A DNA stretch of 64,000 bases from Pannonibacter indicus (GTDB lineage: Bacteria > Pseudomonadota > Alphaproteobacteria > Rhizobiales > Stappiaceae): assembly GCF_001418225.1 (NCBI RefSeq), contig NZ_LIPT01000015.1:1-64000 (forward strand), given 5' to 3'. This document shows positions 19,301 to 25,498 of this stretch, piece after piece. Position numbers and translations under genes: made by a program. The number at the start of each line of letters is the position of its first letter. Position 1 is the first letter of the stretch. The notes below the pieces were generated by a model. The model ran no database searches, was not told where the DNA came from, and saw only the letters and a program-made list of their open reading frames with translations.

Positions 19301-20066
19301 CCTCGAACAGGGCCGACAGCACGGCAGCCGATTCCGCATCCTTCAGCGAGGCCACGAAGACGGGGAGCACGTTAAGCCCCTGCCCCTCCAGATGACGGCA
19401 GAGCGCCTCGGCAGGCGCCGTCTCGCCCGCCTGCACCAGCGCCCGGTAGAAGACCAGCGCCGCCACCGGCCTTGCCGGATCTGCGAAGCGGGCCGTCAGA
19501 TCATCGAGCCCCGGTGCGGTGTGGCCGGGCAGGAAGATGCCCGCACGCGGCAAGGGCGCAGGCAGGGGCGGCTCCTGATCCTTGCCAATGAGATGAGCGC
19601 AAAACCTCAAGGCATTGCGGTAATTTTCTGCGCCACCTTCAATGCAGTAGCGCCACAGCCGCCGCACGGCGTCCACCGGCACGGTGGAGAGAGCGGCCAG
19701 ATCCTCATCCCACTTGTCGCAGCCTGCAAAGACAGCCAGCTGCAACCCGCTGCGGTTGACTTCCTCCCGCAGCCGGTCCAGCCCATAGGACCAGTAGCCC
19801 GCTCCGCCCAGCAGCCGCAGCACAACAAGCTTTGAACCGGCCAGCGTCTTTTCCGCATAAAGATCGACGGAATAGGGATGAGACAGCGCCAGAATGCTGG
19901 CAAGCCGCAGTGACACATCCCCGCCAAGGAAGGCATGCGCGGCGGCGAAAGCCGAGAGTTCCGTATCGGCCGCCGACAGGAACACGAGATCGGCCGGGTC
20001 CTGCGCGAGGTCCACGGCATCACCGCCGTCATCAATTCGCCTGGTTTGACTTGCGAGGATATGCAT
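16311..20066 (-). CDS. cobN: Cobaltochelatase subunit CobN
   Basis: The large subunit (1251 residues) of the ATP-dependent aerobic cobaltochelatase that inserts cobalt into hydrogenobyrinate a,c-diamide. The start was moved to the ATG at 20066 (MHILASQTRRIDDGG). The family core is visible: ALVFYRALVQAGE, VDVRFALADYRRAFASLP, AGIQPARGYNIDPKATYHDP, then VVHLGKHGNLEWLPGKALAL (the metal/porphyrin-site histidines) and YPFIVNDPGEGMQAKRRASA. The C-terminal half has VLTCWGTANMRTGGDDIAQA and NPKWIAGVMRHGYKGAFEIA. Partners CobS and CobT are not in the window. Confidence 0.96.
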   Translation of the reverse strand: MHILASQTRRIDDGGDAVDLAQDPADLVFLSAADTELSAFAAAHAFLGGDVSLRLASILALSHPYSVDLYAEKTLAGSKLVVLRLLGGAGYWSYGLDRLREEVNRSGLQLAVFAGCDKWDEDLAALSTVPVDAVRRLWRYCIEGGAENYRNALRFCAHLIGKDQEPPLPAPLPRAGIFLPGHTAPGLDDLTARFADPARPVAALVFYRALVQAGETAPAEALCRHLEGQGLNVLPVFVASLKDAESAAVLSALFEALPPAVVLNATAFAVSSGGRVHQPSPLDAPGRPVLQVVFSSSSRAGWAESTQGLSVRDLAMHVVLPELDGRLMTRAVSFKEEGILDPATQFRPVLFRPEESRMAFVAALAANWAKLGGKPAAARKVALVLANYPDSGGRIANGVGLDTPASCAALIADLRDAGYDVPVDAPVTSETLMAHLTAGVTNDIHGRAGRRVDVRFALADYRRAFASLPEAVQAQVTARWGGPEDDPAVRDGAFELPLTRFGRVYAGIQPARGYNIDPKATYHDPDLVPPHNYFAFYIWLREVAGIDAVVHLGKHGNLEWLPGKALALSEECYPEAVLGPVPNVYPFIVNDPGEGMQAKRRASAVIVDHLTPPLTRAENYGVANEMENLLDEYYLASGVDPRRQKVLTRDILELASVHGLDADIGLTPDMCETTRLARLDAHLCDLKELQIRDGLHVLGESPQGRLLHDLLVALVRVPRGSRPQDESLIRALARDLLADAPDFDPLSCDFSAPWTGPKPELLAGMSDALWRSCGDTVERLELLAVKLVSREMKCPELTATASVLQEIESTLRPAIAASGAAETAAVLAALDGRFVPPGPSGAPTRGRPDVLPTGRNFYSVDVRAVPTEIAWRLGQASAAEVALRYFQDEGEWPKALVLTCWGTANMRTGGDDIAQALALIGARPVWEPGSGRVTGFEIMPLSELRRPRIDVTLRISGFFRDAFPHQMDLFTSAVRAVAALDEPESANPIAARVRAERAELQARGLAQDDAFAEASIRVFGSMPGAYGAGLQALMDEGIWEGREDFAEAFLAWGSYAYGGGAKGEVLRERFETRLRGVDLVLHNQDNREHDLLDSDDYYQFEGGLAATVEALTGEAPVSYHTDHSRPERPVVRALSEEISRVVRGRAANPKWIAGVMRHGYKGAFEIAATLDYLFAFAATTRAVREHHFDQLYTAYIEDAAVREFLAHANPAAYKDILQRFDEAIRRGLWTPRRNSVHAGLSSQLTSQAMRA

Positions 20067-20172
20067 CTGGCACGCCTTCAATAGGCTCAGACTGGGTGTG
20101 CCTGTACCCGCGTCCCGCCCCTTTCGCAACTTGCGTCAGGAGCGGGGCGGCGGGGGTCCACACCGCGAAGGG

Positions 20173-21291
20173 TCAGGCCGCACGGCCTGCCTGAAGGGAG
20201 GCGAGAGCGTCCGTGACGGCGGCCAGATCCAGCCCCTTGAGGCCGATCACCACCAGCTTGCCGGGCGCCTTGGCGCCAGCGGCAAACCAGGCCTCGACAC
20301 GCGGCCCAACCGCCTGCACCAGCGCAGGCGCGGCTTTGCCGGAGACCGTCACCGCGCCCTTGATGCGCAGCACGCCCTTCAGCGCCATCGCCTGCTTCAC
20401 CACCGCCTCAACGTCCTTCAGAGAAGCAAACTCGGGCGCTGTGACCACGTGGCTCTCGAAATCATCATGGTGGTGATCATGGTCATCATCGTGATCGTGA
20501 TCATGGTCATCATCGTGATCGTGATCGTGGTCATCATCATGATGGTGGTGATGATGACCACGGCGGGCGGCCAGATCATCCTCGGCAGCGGAGGAGCGGC
20601 CCAGCAGTACGTCGATGGGCAGCGAGCCCTTTTCAGCGGCAATGATCTCGACACCGGCGCGGACATCTTCGGCGATATGCTCACGGATATGCTCCAGTGC
20701 GTGATCATCCACCAGATCGGCCTTGTTCAGCACCACCAGATCGGCGCAGGCGAGCTGATCGTGGAAGAGCTCCTCCACCGGATTGTCATGATCCAGCGTT
20801 TCGTCAGCAGCGCGCTGCGCGGCAAGGGCTTCCTCATCCAGCACGATGCGCCCTTCGGCGAGCGCTGCCGCATCCAGCACGGTGACGACACCATCCACCG
20901 TCACCCGCGTCTTGACGCTCGGCCAGGTGAAGGCGCGCACCAGCGGCTGAGGCAGAGCGAGGCCCGAGGTCTCGATGACGATATGGTCCGGCGGTGTTTC
21001 GCGGGCCAGCAGCATTTCCATCGCCGGGAGGAAATCATCGGCCACGGTGCAGCAGATGCAGCCGTTGGTCAGCTCCACCACATCATCGGCAGAGCAGGAC
21101 GGATCGGCACAGCCATCCAGCAGCGAGCCGTCAAAACCCATGTCGCCGAACTCGTTGACGATCAGCGCAATGCGCCGCCCGCCCGCGTTGGTCAGCAGAT
21201 TGCGGATGAGTGTCGTCTTGCCCGCGCCCAGAAAGCCGGTGACGATGGTGGCCGGGATCTTGGCCACGGCAGGGGTCTGAAAATCGGTCAT
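20173..21291 (-). CDS. cobW: CobW GTPase metallochaperone (COG0523) with His/Asp tract
   Basis: A 372-residue G3E GTPase. It has P-loop GFLGAGKTT (residues 19-27), the metal-binding CxCC motif NGCICC (76-81), switch ETSG and base-recognition NKAD (189-192). A CobW C-terminal domain follows a linker in which 32 consecutive residues (246-277) are all His or Asp. The tract would bind cobalt or zinc. Its position between cobP and cobN in a riboswitch-controlled operon supports a role in delivering cobalt to the CobNST chelatase (inference from family and context). Its ATG overlaps the cobP stop. Confidence 0.95.
   Translation of the reverse strand: MTDFQTPAVAKIPATIVTGFLGAGKTTLIRNLLTNAGGRRIALIVNEFGDMGFDGSLLDGCADPSCSADDVVELTNGCICCTVADDFLPAMEMLLARETPPDHIVIETSGLALPQPLVRAFTWPSVKTRVTVDGVVTVLDAAALAEGRIVLDEEALAAQRAADETLDHDNPVEELFHDQLACADLVVLNKADLVDDHALEHIREHIAEDVRAGVEIIAAEKGSLPIDVLLGRSSAAEDDLAARRGHHHHHHDDDHDHDHDDDHDHDHDDDHDHHHDDFESHVVTAPEFASLKDVEAVVKQAMALKGVLRIKGAVTVSGKAAPALVQAVGPRVEAWFAAGAKAPGKLVVIGLKGLDLAAVTDALASLQAGRAA
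20461..20556. repeat. Imperfect tandem repeat encoding His/Asp tract in cobW
   Basis: A 96-base stretch made of GTG/ATG/ATC-type triplets arranged as imperfect repeats of about 24 bases. It encodes 32 residues, only His and Asp, in CobW (units of the form DDDHDHDH). Such tracts change length by slippage, so copy number may vary between strains. Confidence 0.8.
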
Positions 21292-21860
21292 AGGGAGATA
21301 TCCGGTTGGGAGGAAGGCTTGAGCAGAAGCGGCAGACCCGCGGCCACGAAGACCACCCGGCTGCAAACGGCGGCAAGCTCCTGATTGAGGCGGCCCTGCG
21401 CATCGCGGAACTGACGCGCCATGGCGTTGTCCGGCACGATGCCAAGACCCACTTCATTCGAAACAAAAACAACAGGCGCAGGCAGATTGGGCACAAGCGC
21501 GCAAAGCGCCTGCGTGGCAGCGGCAAGGTCTGCTTCGGCCATCGTCAGATTGGTGAGCCAGAGCGTCAGGCAATCGACCAGCACCGCACGTCCGGGAACG
21601 GCTTCACGCCGGAGCACGTCCGTCAAATCCGCGCCGATGCCGCCCTTGTCCTCGATGGTGCACCACTCTCCCCCCCGCCGCGTGCGGTGCAGGCCGATGC
21701 GGGCCTCCATTTCCCCGTCCCATGCGGCGGAGGTCGCCACATAGACAGGCTCAAGCCCGCTTCCGAGGATCAGCTGCTCTGCATATCTGCTCTTGCCGGA
21801 GCGTGCGCCCCCCGTCACCAGAACGGAAAGTGCGGCCCCCTGCCCTTCAGCCTGCGCCAT
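21288..21860 (-). CDS. cobP: Adenosylcobinamide kinase / adenosylcobinamide-phosphate guanylyltransferase
   Basis: A 190-residue bifunctional CobP (CobU) enzyme that phosphorylates adenosylcobinamide and transfers GMP to it. The P-loop VTGGARSGKSRYAEQLILGS has GGARSGKS at residues 17-24. Further markers are YVATSAAWDGEMEARIGLHR with the guanylylation-site His in the HRTRRG segment, VLVDCLTLWLTNL and FVSNEVGLGIVPDNAMARQF. It is the first large gene of the operon behind the cobalamin riboswitch. Confidence 0.96.
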   Translation of the reverse strand: MAQAEGQGAALSVLVTGGARSGKSRYAEQLILGSGLEPVYVATSAAWDGEMEARIGLHRTRRGGEWCTIEDKGGIGADLTDVLRREAVPGRAVLVDCLTLWLTNLTMAEADLAAATQALCALVPNLPAPVVFVSNEVGLGIVPDNAMARQFRDAQGRLNQELAAVCSRVVFVAAGLPLLLKPSSQPDISL

Positions 21861-21863
21861 GGG

Positions 21864-21962
21864 TCAGCCGCAGGCTGAAAGCATGGCAGCGTCAGGTAGT
21901 CTTGCGGATGCGCGGGCGCGATCCGCCCTGCCATCCGCCCAGTCTGGGGGAGTAGAAATCAT
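21864..21962 (-). CDS. Candidate 32-residue small protein or leader peptide before cobP
   Basis: An ATG at 21962 sits seven bases after a perfect GGAGG on the transcript between the cobalamin riboswitch and cobP. It opens a 32-codon frame (MISTPPDWADGRADRARASA and so on, ending LSACG). The TGA lies three bases before the cobP ATG, so translation could be coupled. I recognise no family. The ribosome-binding site is better than that of cobP itself. It could be a small protein, or a leader whose translation the riboswitch gates. Confidence 0.45.
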   Translation of the reverse strand: MISTPPDWADGRADRARASARLPDAAMLSACG

Positions 21963-21999
21963 GTCAAATCCTCCGGTCCGCCCACCCGGCGGCCTTGGG

Positions 22000-22212
22000 G
22001 TTGCACCACATCAGGCCGGTCTCCTGGCTCGCGGGTCTTCACCTTGCCGCGCCTTCCCGCAAGGGCTGGCCTTGCAGTGGCATGAGGCGGCAAGATTCTC
22101 CGCTGACAGTTGCGGGGGCAGCTGCGGCTTTGGAGCCCCGGATTGAGTCGCTCCGCACCGCATTCCCGTTTCATCCCCTTGGGCTTGGCCCGCCGGGGAA
22201 CCTGATCTTCTC
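22000..22212 (-). promoter_or_regulatory. Cobalamin riboswitch
   Basis: On the minus strand the B12 box AGCCAGGAGACCGGCCTGATG occupies 22009-22029. Upstream, in the right order, are GCCACTGCAAGG (GCCACTG at 22075-22081), GGGAAGGCG, CCCGCAACTGT, and the 5' part ATGAAACGGGAATGCGGTGC. The spacing and order fit the adenosylcobalamin aptamer. It precedes cobP-cobW-cobN-cobO-cobQ, so coenzyme B12 should repress the whole operon. The 5' boundary is approximate. The gap from 22213 to the tRNA at 22492 shows nothing else I can identify. Confidence 0.96.
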
Positions 22213-22491
22213 CTTGTAACGGCTTGGCGGCACCGCAGCAAGGACGCCCTTTGGGCACCTCAGCGGCGCAATTGCCGCCCCCGCATCCCTGGCAAAGGGT
22301 GCAAGGACCGGCACGGACGGGTTATCCACTGGCTCAAGCCGTTGAAAGACCGCAGATTTCCGCCAAAGCCGCCCCTGTGGAAAACTTTCTTGAAGAAAGG
22401 GCTTGGCAAATGCTCAAGGCCTTTGTTATACGCCTCTCACCGACGGCGGCGCACACAGCCGCCACCGCAAAGGGCGCTGCCCTTATGGTGA

Positions 22492-22567
22492 TCCGCGATA
22501 GCTCAGTTGGTAGAGCGTTCGACTGTTAATCGAATGGTCGCAGGTTCGAGTCCTGCTCGCGGAGCCA
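22492..22567 (+). tRNA. tRNA-Asn (GTT)
   Basis: A full cloverleaf. The acceptor TCCGCGA pairs with TCGCGGA, followed by discriminator G and an encoded CCA. The D arm is GCTCAGTTGGTAGAGC, the anticodon arm TTCGA-CTGTTAA-TCGAA carries anticodon GTT, and the T arm contains GGTTCGAGTCC. It is a single gene, not next to other tRNAs, and lies between the cobalamin riboswitch and fhuB. Confidence 0.98.
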
Positions 22568-22646
22568 ACCTTTTCTCTTCCTTCGATAAAATTCAAAGCT
22601 TTCCCGCGACAGCAGGGCTTTTTGCGTTTGTGCGGCAGACTGCACC

Positions 22647-24605
22647 TCACGCGGGCTTGCGGTAGAGCAGCCAGAGAAAATACGGCCCGCCGATGAAGGA
22701 GGCGAGGATGCCTGCAGGGATCTCGTAGGGAAAATCGAGCGTGCGGCCCAGCCAGTCGGCGCTGACCATCAGCGCTGCGCCGATCGCTGCAGCACAGACG
22801 ATCCGCAGCAGCGCCCTGCCCGGCGCCACGGAGGCCGCAATATGGGGCGCGATGAGGCCGATGAAGCTCAAAGGGCCGGTGATCAGCGTCGCGGCGGCCG
22901 TCAGCAGGGCCGAGAGTGACAAAAGCACGGTGCGCGAGCGGCGGGGCGAAAGGCCCAGCGCGCGGGCTGTGGTGTCGCCCAGCGGCAGAATCTCCAGCCA
23001 GCGCCCCATCAGCGGCAGCACCAGCAGCACAACGAGCAGGATGCCCAGCGCGGCAAGGGCCGTCAGTCCGGCGGCGCGGTAGGTCGGCCCCATGGACCAG
23101 GCCAGCACGAAGACCGCGCGCGGATCACCGCTGGCCAGAATGAAGGATATGAGCGCGGCGGCAAACGTGCCGATGGCAACACCGGCCAGCAGCACCGGTC
23201 CAGGTGCGTGACCGGACTTGCGGGTGATGGCCAGCACGAAAAGGAAGGCAAGCACAGCACCTGCAGCCCCGCCCGCCAGCAAAACGGGCGGCGCGAAGGA
23301 GCCGGTCAAAAGCAGCGCACCGGTGATGCCGAGCCCCGCCCCGGAACTGACGCCCAGCCCTTCGGGACTGGCGAGCGGATTGCCGGTCATCGCCTGAATG
23401 AGACCTCCGGCCAGCGCCAGCATCGCCCCGGCAGCGGCTGCGGCCAGCACCCGCGGCCAGCGCCCTTCAATCAGTTCTCCGGCGGACAGGCCCCCCGGAT
23501 GCAACTGGCTGGTGAGAGAGAAGAGCGTGAGCGCGGCAAGACAGGCCAGAGCCAGCAGCAGGACGAGGCGCTGACGGCTGGCGGCCGGAACGGATGGCGC
23601 CGGCAGGTGTGAACCGCCGATGCGCGTGCTCGCAGGCATGCGGCGCAGCAGCACCAGCAGCAGCACGGCTCCGGCCATGGCGGTGGCTGTTCCCGTGGGC
23701 ACTTCGGCAATCATGCCGGACAGTGCCAGGACGATGCTGTCGGCAAGCAGCAGCAGCGCCGCGCCGATGACGGGCGCTGAGACAAAACGCCCGGCAAAAC
23801 TCCGGACACCGGCAAGTGCCGCCAGATGCGGCGTGGCAAGGCCAACGAAGGCAATCACGCCTACCCGCACCACCACCAGCGCGGAGAGACAGCAGGCCAG
23901 CGACAGGGCAACAAGCCGGATCGTGCGGATGGAGAGGCCCAGGCTGCGGGCGCTGGCATCATCGAGCCCGGCAACCGTCAGCGGCCTGAGCAGCAGCGCC
24001 AGCAGCGGCACGCAGAACGCAAGCCTGACGGACAGGGCCGAGGCATCGGAAAGATCATTCTGCACCAGCGAGCCGCTGGCCCAGATGAAGACCGAGCGCA
24101 GATATTCATGCTGGAACAGGGCCAGCACAACGGAAGCCGATCCGGCGAAGAAGCTGACGATCATGCCGCACAAGAGCAGGGTCACCGGCGAAAAACCGTG
24201 CCGGGAGGCAAGCATCCCCACCAGCGCCAGTGCGGCAAAGCCGCCCGCCAGCCCCGCCGCCTCACGCTGCCACATGGCGAGTGCGGGCACGAGTAGCGTT
24301 GCCGCCATGATGCCAAGCTGCGCACCGGAGAGAAGGCCGAGGGTTGCCGGTTCCGCCAGCGGGTTCTTCAGCACCTGCTGAAACACCACTCCCGCCAGCG
24401 CAAGAGCGGCCCCGGCCAGCGCCGCCACGGCAAGGCGCGGCACCAGCGCATAATGCAGATAGATTTCCCCGAAGACAGCCGGGTCCGGGGTGAGCAGCGC
24501 CCCGCCCAGCGCAGACAGGGGTACATGGGCGCTGAAGGCCACAAGGGTCAGGACGGCGGCAGGCAGCAGCAGCGCCGCAAGAAGCAAGGGAAGACGAAGC
24601 GTCAT
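22647..24605 (-). CDS. fhuB: Fused iron-siderophore ABC permease (FhuB-type)
   Basis: A 652-residue protein containing two FecCD permease domains in tandem (about residues 1-320 and 335-652), the fused form typical of FhuB. Each half carries its own family markers: RLAVAALAGAALALAGVVFQ followed by NPLAEPATLGL in the first, and MTGNPLASPEGLGVSSGAGL in the second. Each also has a late VGLATPH or IGLIAPH coupling segment. It moves ferric hydroxamates across the inner membrane. The ATG at 24605 overlaps the fhuD stop by four bases. The energising ATPase FhuC is not encoded next to it. Confidence 0.92.
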   Translation of the reverse strand: MTLRLPLLLAALLLPAAVLTLVAFSAHVPLSALGGALLTPDPAVFGEIYLHYALVPRLAVAALAGAALALAGVVFQQVLKNPLAEPATLGLLSGAQLGIMAATLLVPALAMWQREAAGLAGGFAALALVGMLASRHGFSPVTLLLCGMIVSFFAGSASVVLALFQHEYLRSVFIWASGSLVQNDLSDASALSVRLAFCVPLLALLLRPLTVAGLDDASARSLGLSIRTIRLVALSLACCLSALVVVRVGVIAFVGLATPHLAALAGVRSFAGRFVSAPVIGAALLLLADSIVLALSGMIAEVPTGTATAMAGAVLLLVLLRRMPASTRIGGSHLPAPSVPAASRQRLVLLLALACLAALTLFSLTSQLHPGGLSAGELIEGRWPRVLAAAAAGAMLALAGGLIQAMTGNPLASPEGLGVSSGAGLGITGALLLTGSFAPPVLLAGGAAGAVLAFLFVLAITRKSGHAPGPVLLAGVAIGTFAAALISFILASGDPRAVFVLAWSMGPTYRAAGLTALAALGILLVVLLVLPLMGRWLEILPLGDTTARALGLSPRRSRTVLLSLSALLTAAATLITGPLSFIGLIAPHIAASVAPGRALLRIVCAAAIGAALMVSADWLGRTLDFPYEIPAGILASFIGGPYFLWLLYRKPA

Positions 24606-25498
24606 GAGATCTGCAGGGCCTTGGTGAGAATACCGGCAAAACGCAGGGCGGATGGCAAAGCTCCGAAGACCCAGACCGGTGGAATGCTGACAACGCGCCG
24701 TGCCCGCACCGCCGGGATGGCCCGCCACAACCCGCTGGCGGCGAGCGCTTCCGGCGGACCCGGCTCGATGATGACGATACGTGTTTCCGGGTTGGCGGCA
24801 ATCGCGTCGAGGCCTGCGGTCGAGAAGCCCCAATGACTGCCGCTATGCTGCCATGCTGACGGCAGGCCGAGACGGCCCAGCACATCGTGGAAAAGACTGC
24901 CGGGGCCGTAGATATCGGCGAGCCGGTCACTGGCGAATTTCAGGATCAGCAGAGGGCGGCCATCATAGGACTGAAGCTGATTGCGGAGCGCGGCAAACTG
25001 CTGCTCCGCATGTTCCAGATAGATGGCAGCCCCGTCACGGCGCTGCAGGCGGGCGGCAATCGCCTCAAGTCCCTCTTCAGCCCGTTTCAGCGGCTGGCGC
25101 TCCGGCGTGTAAAGGGGCAGGGACAGCACGGGCGCCACAGGCTCCAGCATGGCCGCCGGAACGCCATAGCCGGTCTGGGTGACAATCAGGTCCGGCCGGA
25201 AGGCCCTGAGCAGTTCCATGTTGGGCCAGGAGCGCAGGCCCAGATCGATGGTGCCCTCCGCGAGCGCCGGGCTGACGACACGCGCGCCATAGAGCGGGGC
25301 TTCCGCCACGGCGGCAGGTGCCACGCCCAGCGCCAGCAGCGTTTCGGCCCAGGCCCAGTCCAGCACGGCGATGCGCGGCAGCTCCTCCCCTGCCCGGCCG
25401 GTCCGGCCCTGAAACGGCAGGGAGGCAAACCCAAGCAACGCGGCGGCAAATTGCCGCCGCGTCAGAGCATTCGGTCCGGAAATCATCCGCTCCGGCAT
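24602..25498 (-). CDS. fhuD: Iron-siderophore ABC transporter substrate-binding protein (FhuD-type)
   Basis: A 298-residue class III periplasmic binding protein. The N terminus carries a twin-arginine-like signal (LTRRQFAAALLGFASL), consistent with Tat export as in several FhuD proteins. The mature part shows PRIAVLDWAWAETLLALGVA, the LRSWPNMELLRAFRPDLIV motif (FhuD relatives have GxRxxPNLE), and a TxxGFxAxxAN-like late region. Its ATG shares one base with the stop of the upstream receptor gene, indicating tight coupling. The substrate is probably a hydroxamate siderophore (inference). Confidence 0.88.
   Translation of the reverse strand: MPERMISGPNALTRRQFAAALLGFASLPFQGRTGRAGEELPRIAVLDWAWAETLLALGVAPAAVAEAPLYGARVVSPALAEGTIDLGLRSWPNMELLRAFRPDLIVTQTGYGVPAAMLEPVAPVLSLPLYTPERQPLKRAEEGLEAIAARLQRRDGAAIYLEHAEQQFAALRNQLQSYDGRPLLILKFASDRLADIYGPGSLFHDVLGRLGLPSAWQHSGSHWGFSTAGLDAIAANPETRIVIIEPGPPEALAASGLWRAIPAVRARRVVSIPPVWVFGALPSALRFAGILTKALQIS

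Noticed and set aside
20461-20556. Short-spaced repeats that look CRISPR-like
   Set aside because: They are in-frame His/Asp codons inside cobW without unique spacers or cas genes.
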